A DNA stretch of 34,181 nucleotides, taken from Candidatus Omnitrophota bacterium. GTDB taxonomy: Bacteria; Ratteibacteria; UBA8468; B48-G9; JAFGKM01. Location of the stretch: positions 1 to 34,181 of the forward strand of contig JAFGKM010000012.1 of assembly GCA_016928555.1 (NCBI GenBank). The letters run 5' to 3'. Each line of letters begins with the position of its first letter. Within the stretch, counting starts at the first letter, position 1. This document shows positions 9,865-18,923 of this stretch, piece by piece. Made by a program: the position numbers and the translations under genes. The notes beneath the pieces are model-generated. The model saw only the letters and a program-made list of their open reading frames with translations, was not told where the DNA came from and searched no databases.

Positions 9865-11148
9865 TTACTCGTAGCGGAGGGCCTCGATAGGGTCAAGATA
9901 CGCCGCCTTCCTTGCCGGATATATGCCGAAGGTTATTCCTATGGCTACGGATATGCCGAAAGAGACAAGTATTGACCAGTAGGTGATTATGGTAATCATA
10001 GATGCAAATTTCGTAACAATATTGGGTATTGCCATCCCGAGAAGAACGCCTATAAACCCGCCGATTGAAGAAAGAATGACGGCCTCAATCAGAAACTGGC
10101 TTATTATGTCCTTCCGTTTCGCTCCGAGGGCCCTTCTTATGCCGATTTCCCTTGTCCGTTCGGTCACTGTCGCAAGCATGATATTCATAATGCCTATGCC
10201 GCCGACAACGAGAGAAATGGCCGCGATGGCTCCGAGAACAATGTTAAATATTTTCTTTGTGTGCTCCGCCTGCTTGAGCAGTTGAAGGGGAACGAGTATT
10301 TCGTAATCCTGCTGTTTGTGGTTTGCGCGCAGGATATCCTCCGTGATGGCGGCGGTAGTGATAATTTGCTCGGTTTCGGCAACCTTAATAATCAAACGGT
10401 GGTATTTAACCCAGCTCCTGTCTATAGACATCCTGCCGCCTCTTCTTTCGCCGGAGGTATATTCACCGTAGTATATCCTCTGGGTGGTAAGCGGCATGTA
10501 TACGTCAAAATTGATATCCTCCGCTTCAAACCCCGTGCCGGATACGATTGCCCGTTCGCTGACGACTCCTATAACCGTAAAATAGTTCAGTCCTATCCTT
10601 ATGGTTTTTCCTATGGGTTCTTCAAGCGGAAAAAGCTTATTTTTTATGGAGGAGCCGAGAACGGCATAGGGTTTTATCATTTCATAATCAACCTGGTTGA
10701 AAAACCTGCCTTTCACCACAATGAGGTTCATAACTCCGGGATATCCGGGGTACGTTCCAACCAGGCGGGCGCTTGTGCTTTTGTCCAGATACCATACATC
10801 CCTTTTATCCTCCCATGTTGGAACAATCTGCTCAACCGAAGGGATGCTTTTTATCCTTCTCAAATCAAGCGGATTAATACCGTAAGCCGCGAGGAACGTT
10901 GTCTGCTGTTCAGTGCCCGGAGCGGGCGGAGGCTTTACCGCTCTGACAATTATGTTATTGCTCCCGAGCTCCTTAATTTTCTCCCTGGCTTCAAAACTCG
11001 CTCCCTCCCCGATTGCAAGCATGGCTATGACGGAAGCAACACCGAATACAATGCCCAGCATTGTAAGGAGCGAACGCAGTTTATGGAGATATATGTTCTT
11101 CCATCCTGCCCTGAAAATCCTTATTATGTGAAGTATGTTAAATCTCAT
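9865..11148 (-). CDS. MacB-like ABC transporter permease
   Basis: This 427-residue inner-membrane protein is of the FtsX/MacB permease class. One N-terminal transmembrane helix (about residues 27-47, [21 protein letters not shown]) is followed by a long periplasmic MacB-PCD-type domain (about 48-300) and three C-terminal helices, ending in the hallmark [23 protein letters not shown]. The cytoplasmic loop [19 protein letters not shown] is also family-typical. It acts with the ATPase, adaptor and TolC-like protein to drive efflux or export across the envelope. The ATG at 11148 has nearby GGGGAG and AGAGGA ribosome-binding sequences; the track's extra seven codons from 11169 are these same bases. 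It is separated from its ATPase by a palindromic element, unusual for such operons. Confidence 0.92.
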   Translation of the reverse strand: MRFNILHIIRIFRAGWKNIYLHKLRSLLTMLGIVFGVASVIAMLAIGEGASFEAREKIKELGSNNIIVRAVKPPPAPGTEQQTTFLAAYGINPLDLRRIKSIPSVEQIVPTWEDKRDVWYLDKSTSARLVGTYPGYPGVMNLIVVKGRFFNQVDYEMIKPYAVLGSSIKNKLFPLEEPIGKTIRIGLNYFTVIGVVSERAIVSGTGFEAEDINFDVYMPLTTQRIYYGEYTSGERRGGRMSIDRSWVKYHRLIIKVAETEQIITTAAITEDILRANHKQQDYEILVPLQLLKQAEHTKKIFNIVLGAIAAISLVVGGIGIMNIMLATVTERTREIGIRRALGAKRKDIISQFLIEAVILSSIGGFIGVLLGMAIPNIVTKFASMITIITYWSILVSFGISVAIGITFGIYPARKAAYLDPIEALRYE

Positions 11149-11167
11149 TTTCCTCTTCTCCCCTCTC

Positions 11168-11369
11168 ATATAAAAAGAGAAGAATCCTTAAGCGAATTGC
11201 AAGGAGCAGTTACAACACACGGTGAAAAGCAAAAGCGTTCGGACGAATACCTTGCTCGGAGCTGTCTGAACCCGCCAAAGAGGCGGGTGAGTTCTCCGAG
11301 AGTCCGATTTCACCGTAGTTTTGTCTGCGCCGCAGCACCTGAGCGAAGGGATTGCTTCCCTTTTTATAT
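11168..11369. repeat. 200-bp multi-stem inverted-repeat element (MITE-like)
   Basis: The gap between the ATPase and permease genes is almost wholly one imperfect palindrome. Nested arms from outside in are ATATAAAAAG / CTTTTTATAT with similar flanks, ACGGTGAAA (11219-11227) / TTTCACCGT (11308-11316), TCGGAC / GTCCGA, CTCGGAG / CTCCGAG and ACCCGCC-AAAGA-GGCGGGT at the centre. It starts 7 bp after the ATPase stop and ends at the permease ribosome binding site. The 61-aa minus-strand ORF inside it is not credible. The ends look like terminal inverted repeats of a non-autonomous mobile element. Confidence 0.8.
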
Positions 11370-11376
11370 TCACCCT

Positions 11377-12051
11377 TCACTCCACAATTTGCCCGTCAAG
11401 TATCCTTATGACTATATCTCCGTAGTCGGCCACTTTGCTGTCGTGGGTTATGACAAAAAGAGTTGTGCCTTCCTCATTGAGTTTGTTAAGAAGCTCCATT
11501 ATCTCCCTGCCTGTTTTCGTATCAAGGTTGCCGGTAGGTTCGTCCGCAAGGATAAACGCCGGATTGTTTATCAGCGCCCTCGCTATCGCAACACGCTGCT
11601 GCTGGCCTCCCGAAAGCTCGGCGGGTTTATGCCTCACCCTGTCCTTAAGCCCGACAACTTCAGCCATAACGGAAGCTCTTTCAGCTATGCTCTTTTCGTT
11701 TATCCCCTGGTAAAAGAGCGGCAATCCTATGTTTTCTATCACGGTAAGGTGGGGTATAAGATTGTAGGATTGAAAAATGAAGCCTATTTTCCTGCTTCTT
11801 ATTTCGGAAAGGCTGTCGTCGCCAAGAGAAGATATTTCCTTCCCTTCCATGATATATTTTCCCGTAGTCGGAGTATCAAGGCATCCCAGAAGGTTCAGCA
11901 TGGTTGTCTTGCCGCTCCCCGAAGGACCCATAAGCGAGATGTGCGACCCTCTTTCTATGGCAAGGGATATATTTTTCAAAGCGGGTATCTTTATCTCGCC
12001 TATCTTATATATTTTGCTTATATTCTCAAACTCTATTAAGTTATCTGCCAT
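11377..12051 (-). CDS. ABC transporter ATP-binding protein (MacB/LolD type)
   Basis: This 224-residue ATPase of the MacB/LolD/FtsE class has Walker [10 protein letters not shown] (about residues 41-49), the Q-loop in [18 protein letters not shown], the signature [15 protein letters not shown], Walker [13 protein letters not shown] with its class-typical PTGNLD, and the switch histidine in VITHD. It should energise the MacB-like permease in a tripartite system. Its ATG directly follows the adaptor's TAA (TAAATG), so translation is probably coupled. The permease comes next, after the palindromic element. Cargo is unknown. Confidence 0.95.
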   Translation of the reverse strand: MADNLIEFENISKIYKIGEIKIPALKNISLAIERGSHISLMGPSGSGKTTMLNLLGCLDTPTTGKYIMEGKEISSLGDDSLSEIRSRKIGFIFQSYNLIPHLTVIENIGLPLFYQGINEKSIAERASVMAEVVGLKDRVRHKPAELSGGQQQRVAIARALINNPAFILADEPTGNLDTKTGREIMELLNKLNEEGTTLFVITHDSKVADYGDIVIRILDGQIVE

Positions 12052-13866
12052 TTAATCGCCTTCCGAAGAGGGCCTGCTCCGCTGACTTCCTTCAGTCCTC
12101 TCGCCTGTGCCTCTGCGTCTCTCCGCAGGGATGCCCTCTGCCGACGGAACGGAAGGAGTATTTTCTGCAGACACAACTGAAGGTTTTACCTGAGTCCCCT
12201 GCGAAACCCCCGCAGGAGCTGAATTTTGCTGTACGGGCAGGGAAGTCCCTTCTCCCGAAGCGGGGCCTTCCTTGAAAACGCCGCGCTCTTCCAACTCTGT
12301 CTTTTTAACTGCCGGCGTAACGGAGGTTCCCGGCTTCATGACAACCTTCTCCCCTTCGTGAAGGCCGCTTTTCACCTCCACCATTGTATCGCTGCTGTCG
12401 CCCAACTCAACCCTTCTGTCTGTCATGGTTCCGCCTTTAAGAACGGAACAGTAAGGCTGGCCGGACATGAAAGAAACCGCATTCACGGGCACTGCGATTA
12501 CATCCTTGATTTCCTTTACAATTATCTCCACCTGCGCGGTCATGCCCGGTTTGAGAAAATCGGTACTGCTGTCAAGAATTATAGTGGTCACATAGACGTT
12601 TATGTCGGGATTAAGAAACTTTATCGTTGAATCCGGCATAAGGGAGATTTTCCCGACCCTGCCCGTAAGAGAAACGTCGGGGAAAGCGTCAATCCTGACA
12701 TTCGCGCTTAAACCCCGGGTTATCCTCTTTATCGAGGATTCATGGACCTTTATCTCAACGCCCATGCTCCTGAAATCCGGCAGGTTAAAAAGCTCCTGGT
12801 ACTGCCTTATTGAAGTGCCCGGCTGTATCGGAGACTGAGACGCCCACGGCCGGCCGCTTGTCGCATAGGTGACAAAACCCTGGCTGGATGCCCGTATAAT
12901 GCAGTTTTCTATATTTTTTTCGACATCCCGCAGGTTATTGGTGTTCAGAATGTGGGTTGACCTTTTATTCCTGAGGTTTGCCTGCTCCTGAATCATTTTG
13001 GATTCGGCTGTTGCTATTACACGTTGAAGTTCCGATTGCGCCTCCTCGTAATCCGAAAGGAGTTTTTCCACCTGTTTTGTAAAATCGTATTTTAGGAACA
13101 GCTGGTATTCAAGCTCGGCCTGTTCCTGCGAAACTTCTTTCTGCTTAAGGGACAGTTTATCAGCCTCAAGCTCCATCTTTGTCACATACCCCTTTTCCGA
13201 AAGCCTCTGGCTCCATTCAACCTTGTCTTTTGCCCTTGCAACCTCTTCCTTTGCAAGGTCTATCTTGGTTTCAAGAGCCCTCTTCTTGTTAAGCGCCTCT
13301 CCGCCGAGATTATCGCTTCTGATTAAAACGGCAAAGTTTATCTCCTCGCTTCTGTCCGCAATGCTTTCCGCAAGAGAATCGCCCAGGTATTTCTTCAAAT
13401 CCATTTCGGCGAATTTTACCTTGAGCTCCGCCTGGGTTATGTCGCTCACATTCTGTTTTTTGAGTATTTCCAAACGCTGTTCGCCGTCTGTGAGCGCGGC
13501 CTGGCTGTTTTCCACGCTCAGTTTCAATTGTTCCCTTCTGTCTTCAAGGTCTTTTGAATCCAGCTTCACGAGAACCTTTCCGTTCCTTACGTCTTCCTCG
13601 GTTATCTGGATACCCTCGTCCACAACCTCGAGTATCGTCCTGCTGCCGGGAACTTCGTTGACAATTTTCTGCGACTGAAGCGCAACGAGGTTGCCGCCCT
13701 CCACAACGGAAATCAGAAGATTTTGTTTTTTCACTTCAAACAGTATGAAACTGCCGTACCTGCGTTTCTGTGCGCTGATTCTGCCCAGAACGGCAATTGC
13801 GGCAATTAATATAACAAGCAGGTAAAATATTTTATTTTTCAGTATTTTCTTTAGTAATATTTTCAT
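12052..13866 (-). CDS. HlyD/MacA-type periplasmic adaptor protein
   Basis: This 604-residue membrane-fusion protein has an N-terminal signal anchor (KIFYLLVILIAAIAVLG), then a lipoyl/barrel strand region (FEVKKQNLLISVVEGGNL), a long coiled-coil hairpin (about residues 110-310, rich in Glu, Lys and Gln) and beta-barrel segments (VKIHESSIKRITRGLSANVRIDAFPDVSLTGRV; LKPGMTAQVEIIVKEIKDVIAVPVNAV). The last 75 or so residues are a Ser/Pro/Gly/Glu-rich disordered tail not usual in MacA. The start at 13866, preceded by GGGGGAG, is chosen over the track's 13905 and overlaps the tolC-like gene by 35 bp. It bridges the MacB-like permease and the outer-membrane channel. It is longer than MacA (about 370), mainly through the hairpin and tail. 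Confidence 0.9.
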   Translation of the reverse strand: MKILLKKILKNKIFYLLVILIAAIAVLGRISAQKRRYGSFILFEVKKQNLLISVVEGGNLVALQSQKIVNEVPGSRTILEVVDEGIQITEEDVRNGKVLVKLDSKDLEDRREQLKLSVENSQAALTDGEQRLEILKKQNVSDITQAELKVKFAEMDLKKYLGDSLAESIADRSEEINFAVLIRSDNLGGEALNKKRALETKIDLAKEEVARAKDKVEWSQRLSEKGYVTKMELEADKLSLKQKEVSQEQAELEYQLFLKYDFTKQVEKLLSDYEEAQSELQRVIATAESKMIQEQANLRNKRSTHILNTNNLRDVEKNIENCIIRASSQGFVTYATSGRPWASQSPIQPGTSIRQYQELFNLPDFRSMGVEIKVHESSIKRITRGLSANVRIDAFPDVSLTGRVGKISLMPDSTIKFLNPDINVYVTTIILDSSTDFLKPGMTAQVEIIVKEIKDVIAVPVNAVSFMSGQPYCSVLKGGTMTDRRVELGDSSDTMVEVKSGLHEGEKVVMKPGTSVTPAVKKTELEERGVFKEGPASGEGTSLPVQQNSAPAGVSQGTQVKPSVVSAENTPSVPSAEGIPAERRRGTGERTEGSQRSRPSSEGD

Positions 13867-15430
13867 ATAGCTCCCCCTTCCACATACCTTCGTCGTCAAC
13901 CTCAAGGTACTCAGAAGAATAAAGAAATTTCAGATACGAAACAATGTAGTTTACCACCGCGGATGCAAGGTCGTTTTTTGCGCTCAGATAGGATTCTTCC
14001 GCATCCAGCAAATCTCTTGTCGTCGCTCTTCCCGCTTGCAGTAGAAGGTCGGTGCTTTCTATTCTCTTCCCGGCAAGCAGAAGACTGTTCTTCTGGATAA
14101 CGTAGCTCTGGTAATATTCCTCAAGGTTTCTGGACTGCTGGAAGACGTCCAGTATCACCGTATCCCTCTTGTTCTCAAAATTCCGCTGTGCGCTGTTCAG
14201 GCTGATAAGCGCTCTTTTATAACTGTTCCTTTCCGGAAGTTTGCTTAGGGGAAGGTCAAACTCAACGCCAGCCCTGTAAGAAAAATTCCTGAAATCAACG
14301 GTGGGATGGTCTTCTTCGTCCGTGCTGGCAGTTACATTCATTATCAGGTCCACTCTCGGCTTCAGATTATTCAGTGCAATCTTAATCTGCCGCTTAGAGT
14401 CTTCTACCCTGTCATAATCGGTAAGTAAATCCAGCCGTTTCTTAACCGCATTTCCGATGAATTCATTTACGTCTATATCCGGCTCCGTTATACCCGCTTC
14501 GACAAGCCTCTCCAGCAGAGTTTCGTCGGGAGAAACCACGGATTCCATCGGAATGCCGAGGAATATCTTGAAATTATCCAGCGCCGAAACATATGAATTC
14601 TGCGCGTTAATCCATCTCTGGTAGGCGGCATACTCGTTCTGGCGCGCCTGGTCAACCTGAAAAGGCGGAAGCCTGCCCGCCTCGGCAAGCATCTCTATCC
14701 TTTCCCGTGTAATCTTAAGGCTGTTGTAGTTATTGTAGTAGTTGTCGGTCCTGTTTTTAGTTAGGAGAATCTGCAGGAACTTCTCGGTGGTATCTATGGA
14801 AAAATTCTTCCGGTATCTCAGAAAAGACCTTATGCCGTAAACCGCGTCTCTTTCCGCCTGTATCAAATCTTCCTGCGCTATCTCCCTGCCCGCCCCCTTC
14901 AACAGCGGCTGGAGGATATTCATGGCAACTATGGTGCCTATATCGGTATCCGCATCTCCCGTGAGATACCTGACGAAATCTTTGGCTATATCAAAAGTAA
15001 TCTGCGCGCCGGTGGAAAGCCATCTTATCAGGTTGAAGCCAAGCCCCCCGGAAATATTCTCGTCGCCGTTCTTGCTCCAGGAAACATCGCCGCCCAAGCC
15101 GTACCTGTTGCCGAAAAGATAGCGCTGGTAGGTAAGGTCAAGAATATTCAGATATACGCTTTCCCTGTTTGACTTATATGTCCTGTTATTTTTTGAAGCG
15201 AGGATTATCGCATCTTTTAGTTCAAGCCGGATTGTTTCGGAAGAGACGCTGTCGCTTATATGCGCAAGGCTTGTTTCGGGAAGAACGTCATCCTGCATGG
15301 ACGCTTTTTTTTCTTCAATAATTTCATGAACCTGCCTGTCCGCGGATTTTTCCAGGTATTTTCCGGAACATCCGGAAAACACAGCAAGAAAAACCGGAAT
15401 AAAAAATATAATTCCTCTTTCTATTTTCAT
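13832..15430 (-). CDS. TolC-family outer-membrane efflux lipoprotein
   Basis: This 532-residue protein begins with a lipoprotein signal (IIFFIPVFLAVFSGC, lipobox at about C21), so it is probably acylated and anchored in the outer membrane. The body has the two-repeat helical pattern of TolC/OEP proteins: LKDAIILASKNNRTYKSNRESVYL near residue 70, RERIEMLAEAGRLPPFQVDQARQNEYAAYQRW near 255, and the second-repeat equivalent AGKRIESTDLLLQAGRATTRDLLDAEESYLSAKNDLASAVVNYIVS near 450. It is the first gene of the efflux operon, has an AGGAAAG ribosome binding site, and its 3' end overlaps the adaptor gene. Tripartite operons often put tolC last; here it is first. Confidence 0.9.
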   Translation of the reverse strand: MKIERGIIFFIPVFLAVFSGCSGKYLEKSADRQVHEIIEEKKASMQDDVLPETSLAHISDSVSSETIRLELKDAIILASKNNRTYKSNRESVYLNILDLTYQRYLFGNRYGLGGDVSWSKNGDENISGGLGFNLIRWLSTGAQITFDIAKDFVRYLTGDADTDIGTIVAMNILQPLLKGAGREIAQEDLIQAERDAVYGIRSFLRYRKNFSIDTTEKFLQILLTKNRTDNYYNNYNSLKITRERIEMLAEAGRLPPFQVDQARQNEYAAYQRWINAQNSYVSALDNFKIFLGIPMESVVSPDETLLERLVEAGITEPDIDVNEFIGNAVKKRLDLLTDYDRVEDSKRQIKIALNNLKPRVDLIMNVTASTDEEDHPTVDFRNFSYRAGVEFDLPLSKLPERNSYKRALISLNSAQRNFENKRDTVILDVFQQSRNLEEYYQSYVIQKNSLLLAGKRIESTDLLLQAGRATTRDLLDAEESYLSAKNDLASAVVNYIVSYLKFLYSSEYLEVDDEGMWKGELYENITKENTEK

Positions 15431-15494
15431 AAATCTTTCCTATCCGTTAAAAATTGCATTTAATCTTTTTAGACGGCGGCGAGCCGGTATAAGT

Positions 15495-16760
15495 TTAGTC
15501 TTTTCTGCCTGGACAGATGTCTTTCCTGTAATGTTTCCCCTCAAACTCTATTTTTTCAGCGGCTCTGTAAGCATTCCCCGCGGCTTTTTCGATATCATCG
15601 CCAAGGGACGTTATCCCCAGAACCCTGCCGCCGGCAGTCACCACCCTGCCGTTTTCTTTTTTCGTACCTGCGTGGAATATCGTAACATCCGTATCTTTTA
15701 TTTCCGCAAGCCCCTTTATCTCTATGCCTGTCTTGTATTCCCCGGGGTAGCCTCCCGACGCAAGAATGACGCACACGGATTTCTTTTCGCTCCACCTGAC
15801 ATCCGCCTTTTCAAGCGAGCCTTCTATAACAGCCTCCATAATATCCGTAAGACTGCTCTCCATTCTCGGCAGGATTACCTGCGTTTCGGGGTCTCCGAAA
15901 CGGACATTGTACTCAAGAAGGCGCGGACCTTTTTCCGTCAGCATGATGCCGAAATATAACACCCCCCTGTAATCTATATTCTCCTTTTGAAGGCCTTTAA
16001 GCGTTGGCAGCACTATATCTTCACGTATGGTTTTCTCCATGCCGGAATTGAATGTGTCGGAGGGAGAATAACATCCCATGCCGCCTGTATTAGGCCCCCT
16101 GTCTCCGTCAAAAACCCTTTTGTGGTCTTTTGCCGGCACCATGGGAAGAAAAGTCTTCGTATCGGTAAAAGCCAGATACGACATTTCTGTTCCTGAAAGA
16201 CAGTCTTCTATAACGACCTTCTGATTTTCAGCACCGAAAATTTTGTCTTTGTATATTCCTGTAACGAAATCCCGCGCCTCCTCCATGTCCATGGAAACCT
16301 GCACGCCTTTGCCCGCCGCAAGCCCGTCGAACTTGATTACGCAGGGAAATTTTCTGTTCCCGAGGATTTTCATGCATTCTTCAAAACTATAAGAGACGGT
16401 AAAATCCGCGGTTGGTATCTTGTTCCTTTTCATGAAATCCTTCGCAAAACATTTTGAGGATTCCAGCATGGCGCCTTTTTTCACGGGCCCGAAAACTTTC
16501 ATTCCCTTCTGCCTGAAAACGTCGGATATGCCTGCGGCCAGCGGAACTTCGGGTCCGACAACGGTCAAATCAATTTTTTTGTCCAAAACAATGCCTGCGG
16601 TCTGTTCCGGCGAATTGGCATTGCCTTGCAGGCATTCCGCATCATCACATATCCCTCCGTTGCCGGGAACCGCAAACAAACCCGCATCCGGATTGTCCTT
16701 CCTGATTTTCCAGACTATCGCATGCTCCCTGCCGCCGCTTCCAATCACCAGTATTTTCAT
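15495..16760 (-). CDS. purD: Phosphoribosylamine--glycine ligase (GARS)
   Basis: This 421-residue ATP-grasp enzyme performs the second step of purine synthesis, joining phosphoribosylamine and glycine with ATP. Motifs seen are MKILVIGSGGREHAI at the start, VVGPEVPLAAGI, KFDGLAAGKGVQV (ATP-binding loop), GPNTGGMGCYSP, EYNVRFGDPETQVILPRM and the C-terminal ASGGYPGEYKTG and AGGRVLGI. Length is normal. The ATG has a strong AAGGGGAT ribosome binding site. No other purine genes are nearby; it sits between the CPBP gene and the efflux operon. Confidence 0.98.
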   Translation of the reverse strand: MKILVIGSGGREHAIVWKIRKDNPDAGLFAVPGNGGICDDAECLQGNANSPEQTAGIVLDKKIDLTVVGPEVPLAAGISDVFRQKGMKVFGPVKKGAMLESSKCFAKDFMKRNKIPTADFTVSYSFEECMKILGNRKFPCVIKFDGLAAGKGVQVSMDMEEARDFVTGIYKDKIFGAENQKVVIEDCLSGTEMSYLAFTDTKTFLPMVPAKDHKRVFDGDRGPNTGGMGCYSPSDTFNSGMEKTIREDIVLPTLKGLQKENIDYRGVLYFGIMLTEKGPRLLEYNVRFGDPETQVILPRMESSLTDIMEAVIEGSLEKADVRWSEKKSVCVILASGGYPGEYKTGIEIKGLAEIKDTDVTIFHAGTKKENGRVVTAGGRVLGITSLGDDIEKAAGNAYRAAEKIEFEGKHYRKDICPGRKD

Positions 16761-16876
16761 TTGATATCCCCTTTAAAATGCGGAGAACTTGTTTTCAAGT
16801 TATATGGTTATATACCTGTTATATGCTGCTTCGTCCGCGTTATACAACCGTATATCCATTTTACAGCAATTTATAG
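16761..16876. other. AT-rich gap upstream of purD
   Basis: This 116-bp gap holds a small hairpin ACTTG-TTTT-CAAGT (about 16788-16801) near the purD ribosome binding site, and several ATATGG/TATAT stretches. No clear promoter, terminator or gene can be supported. It may contain the purD promoter. Confidence 0.35.
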
Positions 16877-17611
16877 CTATAGTATTACCTTTTCCGTTAT
16901 CCCTGCATATTTGATAAGAAAAATAGCGGCGTTTGCAAAAAGATTGTTAAAAAAATGCACGCTTATTGATAGCCATAGATTATCATGCTTTTCAAAAATA
17001 TATGCAAGCAGTATGCCGAAAGCGAAGAGAGCCCCAATTTGAAATATTTCATTATGCAGAAGGGCAAAAAGCAGTGAACTTATAATAATCGCAGAGGGAA
17101 CTGAAAATTTCTCTTTTAAAGCGGTATAAATAACCCCGCGGAAGATGACTTCTTCGGCAAACGGGGCCGCTATACAGCTCAGGAAAAACATGCTGAACAG
17201 CACATAAAAAGAGTCTGCCTGCATGTAAACTGCGAAAATCTGCTGAGGCATCGCTTCAAGCCCCATGCTCTTGAAAAAGACGGACGAGAGAAGGGCTATA
17301 AGAAATAGAAGCGGCAGGAACAGCAGGTAAATTCGCAATCCTTTTCGGATGAAAGGAAAAACAGGCGGTTTTAGGATTGAAATAAGGTACCCGCCGAATC
17401 TCGCAAAAACATAGCAAAGGAGTACGGCGGTAATAAGCGATGTCCCGAACAATCCCAGCATTATCGCAAAGACCGGCTCTGCCGCGATACCGGGAAATTT
17501 AAAAGCGGCAAGGGATATCAGGCAAGAAAAAACAATTATTGCAGAAACAACCCCTACAGCGGCGGGAAAATCCGGCGTTCCATCATTCGCCGATAATTTT
17601 AGTCTCTTCAT
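16877..17611 (-). CDS. CPBP-family intramembrane metalloprotease
   Basis: This 244-residue polytopic membrane protein has about seven hydrophobic segments. It carries the CPBP/Abi (Rce1-like) motifs in order: the glutamate pair in FAEEVIFRGVIY (about residues 153-164), the first histidine in SSLLFALLHNEIF and the second histidine-asparagine in SVHFFNNLFANAAIF. These residues would form the active site in the membrane. Bacterial members act in prenyl-type processing, bacteriocin self-immunity or anti-sigma cleavage; the substrate here is unknown. The 5' end overlaps pilT by 29 bp and has no strong ribosome binding site, so it is probably translated by coupling. Confidence 0.85.
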   Translation of the reverse strand: MKRLKLSANDGTPDFPAAVGVVSAIIVFSCLISLAAFKFPGIAAEPVFAIMLGLFGTSLITAVLLCYVFARFGGYLISILKPPVFPFIRKGLRIYLLFLPLLFLIALLSSVFFKSMGLEAMPQQIFAVYMQADSFYVLFSMFFLSCIAAPFAEEVIFRGVIYTALKEKFSVPSAIIISSLLFALLHNEIFQIGALFAFGILLAYIFEKHDNLWLSISVHFFNNLFANAAIFLIKYAGITEKVIL

Positions 17612-18683
17612 CCAGGTATATGCCTCGGAGATTCATCTCAAGGGTATGAGGAGAAGGAGATACGGCAAACCCTATTTCAGGTATAATCGTCTCTGACTGT
17701 ATAAGTTTTACGAGATGCTGGTTGAACGTCTGCATTCCGTATTCTGAGGCCGACGCCATTGCGGAATACAGCTTGTGCATTTTGTTTTCCTGAATCAGTT
17801 TGGAGATAATGGAGTTTACTATCATTATTTCGCATACGGGCACAAGCCCCGACTGGTCCTTTTTCGGAACAAGCTTCTGGCAGACGGTAGCCTTCAGGTG
17901 ATATCCTACTATTTTCCTGACCTGCTCATGCTGGGCGGAGGGGAAAAAATCAAGGATGCGCGCGATTGTTGAAAGAGTATCGACCGTATGCAGTGTCGCA
18001 AAAACAAGGTGCCCTGTCTCGCAGGCGTTTACGGCCGCCTGGAAAGTATTAACGTCCCTCAGTTCCCCGAGCAGTATTATGTCAGGGTCTTCTCTCAATA
18101 CATGTTTGAGGGCGGTTGTGAAAGAAGCCGTATCTATCCCCACCTCCCGCTGGTCAATGACAGACTTATCGTCTTTGTAAAGGTACTCTATGGGGTCTTC
18201 TATGGTTACAATGTGCTTTTCCTTCTGTTTGTTTATGTTCTGTATCATGGCGGCAAGAGTCGTTGATTTGCCGCAGCCGGTGGGGCCGGTAACAAGAACC
18301 AGGCCGTCCGGATAAAGAGAAATCTGGGCAAGTATTTCAGGCAGGTTTATTTCACCGAAGGTTGGTATCTCGTCCTTTATCCTTCTGAAGACAAGCCCCG
18401 TATAACCCCTCTGCTTAAAAGCGTTTACCCGGTATCTGCCCACCTCGGGGTCGTCAAAAGCAAAATCCGCTTCTTTGCTCTCGCCGAATAATTTAATCTG
18501 TGCGGCGGTCATTACCCTGTTCAGGATGGCTTCAATATCTTCCCTTGTCAGCAAACCGTCCCATTCCTCATAGGACTGCAATTCTTTTTTTATTCGGAAG
18601 ATGGGTTTCCTGCCGAATTTAATATGAAGGTCGGAAGCATCTTTTTCCTTCATGTATTTAAGCAAATCAATGAAATTTTTCAT
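17583..18683 (-). CDS. PilT-type twitching motility ATPase
   Basis: This 366-residue GspE/PilT-superfamily ATPase would drive type IV pilus retraction. The N-terminal domain has KDASDLHIKFGRKPIFRI, the typical PilT opening. The C-terminal ATPase domain shows Walker A GPTGCGKST, the Asp box with EDPIEYLY, Walker B DIILLGELRD (PilT usually GEMRD) and the His box ETGHLVFATLHTVDTLSTIARILDFFP. Length matches PilT (about 345-370) and is too short for PilB. No other pilus gene is in the window. Its ATG overlaps the stop of the preceding rpoZ-like gene (ATGA), which ties it to the end of the ribosomal superoperon. Confidence 0.92.
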   Translation of the reverse strand: MKNFIDLLKYMKEKDASDLHIKFGRKPIFRIKKELQSYEEWDGLLTREDIEAILNRVMTAAQIKLFGESKEADFAFDDPEVGRYRVNAFKQRGYTGLVFRRIKDEIPTFGEINLPEILAQISLYPDGLVLVTGPTGCGKSTTLAAMIQNINKQKEKHIVTIEDPIEYLYKDDKSVIDQREVGIDTASFTTALKHVLREDPDIILLGELRDVNTFQAAVNACETGHLVFATLHTVDTLSTIARILDFFPSAQHEQVRKIVGYHLKATVCQKLVPKKDQSGLVPVCEIMIVNSIISKLIQENKMHKLYSAMASASEYGMQTFNQHLVKLIQSETIIPEIGFAVSPSPHTLEMNLRGIYLDEETKIIGE

Positions 18684-18874
18684 TTTTCTGCTTCCGCTTT
18701 ACCGTCCAGAACCGCTTTTTCCATAACAATCTGAATGGGGTCATGCTCCTTGCTTTCATCGGCGGCTTCGGCGCCGTTTATCACCAAATGGGTTCTCTCC
18801 GCAAGCCTGCATATCAATTCGTACATATTTGAATTCTTATCAAATTTGTCCAGCAGTTTAAGGTTTTTATTCAT
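18680..18874 (-). CDS. rpoZ: Probable RNA polymerase omega subunit
   Basis: This 64-residue protein fits the omega/Rpb6 pattern: NSNMYELICRLAERTHLVINGA resembles the conserved helix (YELVLLAAKRARQL), and DPIQIVMEKAVLDGK corresponds to the D-NPV-ALREI-G segment. Omega supports assembly of RNA polymerase around the beta-prime subunit. Position supports the call: it follows rpoA and rplQ. The match is by pattern only and the sequence is divergent. It lacks a clear Shine-Dalgarno sequence (A-rich leader instead) and its TGA overlaps the pilT ATG. Confidence 0.72.
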   Translation of the reverse strand: MNKNLKLLDKFDKNSNMYELICRLAERTHLVINGAEAADESKEHDPIQIVMEKAVLDGKAEAEK

Positions 18875-18923
18875 TTTTTGTCTTGTTTTTTTTCACTTTT
18901 CACCCTTCAACTATATACTGTTT

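Noticed and set aside
11188-11373. 61-aa minus-strand ORF between the ATPase and permease genes
   Set aside because: It lies wholly within a perfect-arm palindrome; both strands give ORF-like reads by chance and there is no ribosome binding site.
10261-12039. 592-aa plus-strand ORF
   Set aside because: It runs antisense through the MacB-like permease, the palindromic element and the ABC ATPase, whose motifs are complete on the other strand. No ribosome binding site or family resemblance is seen; it is a frame shadow.
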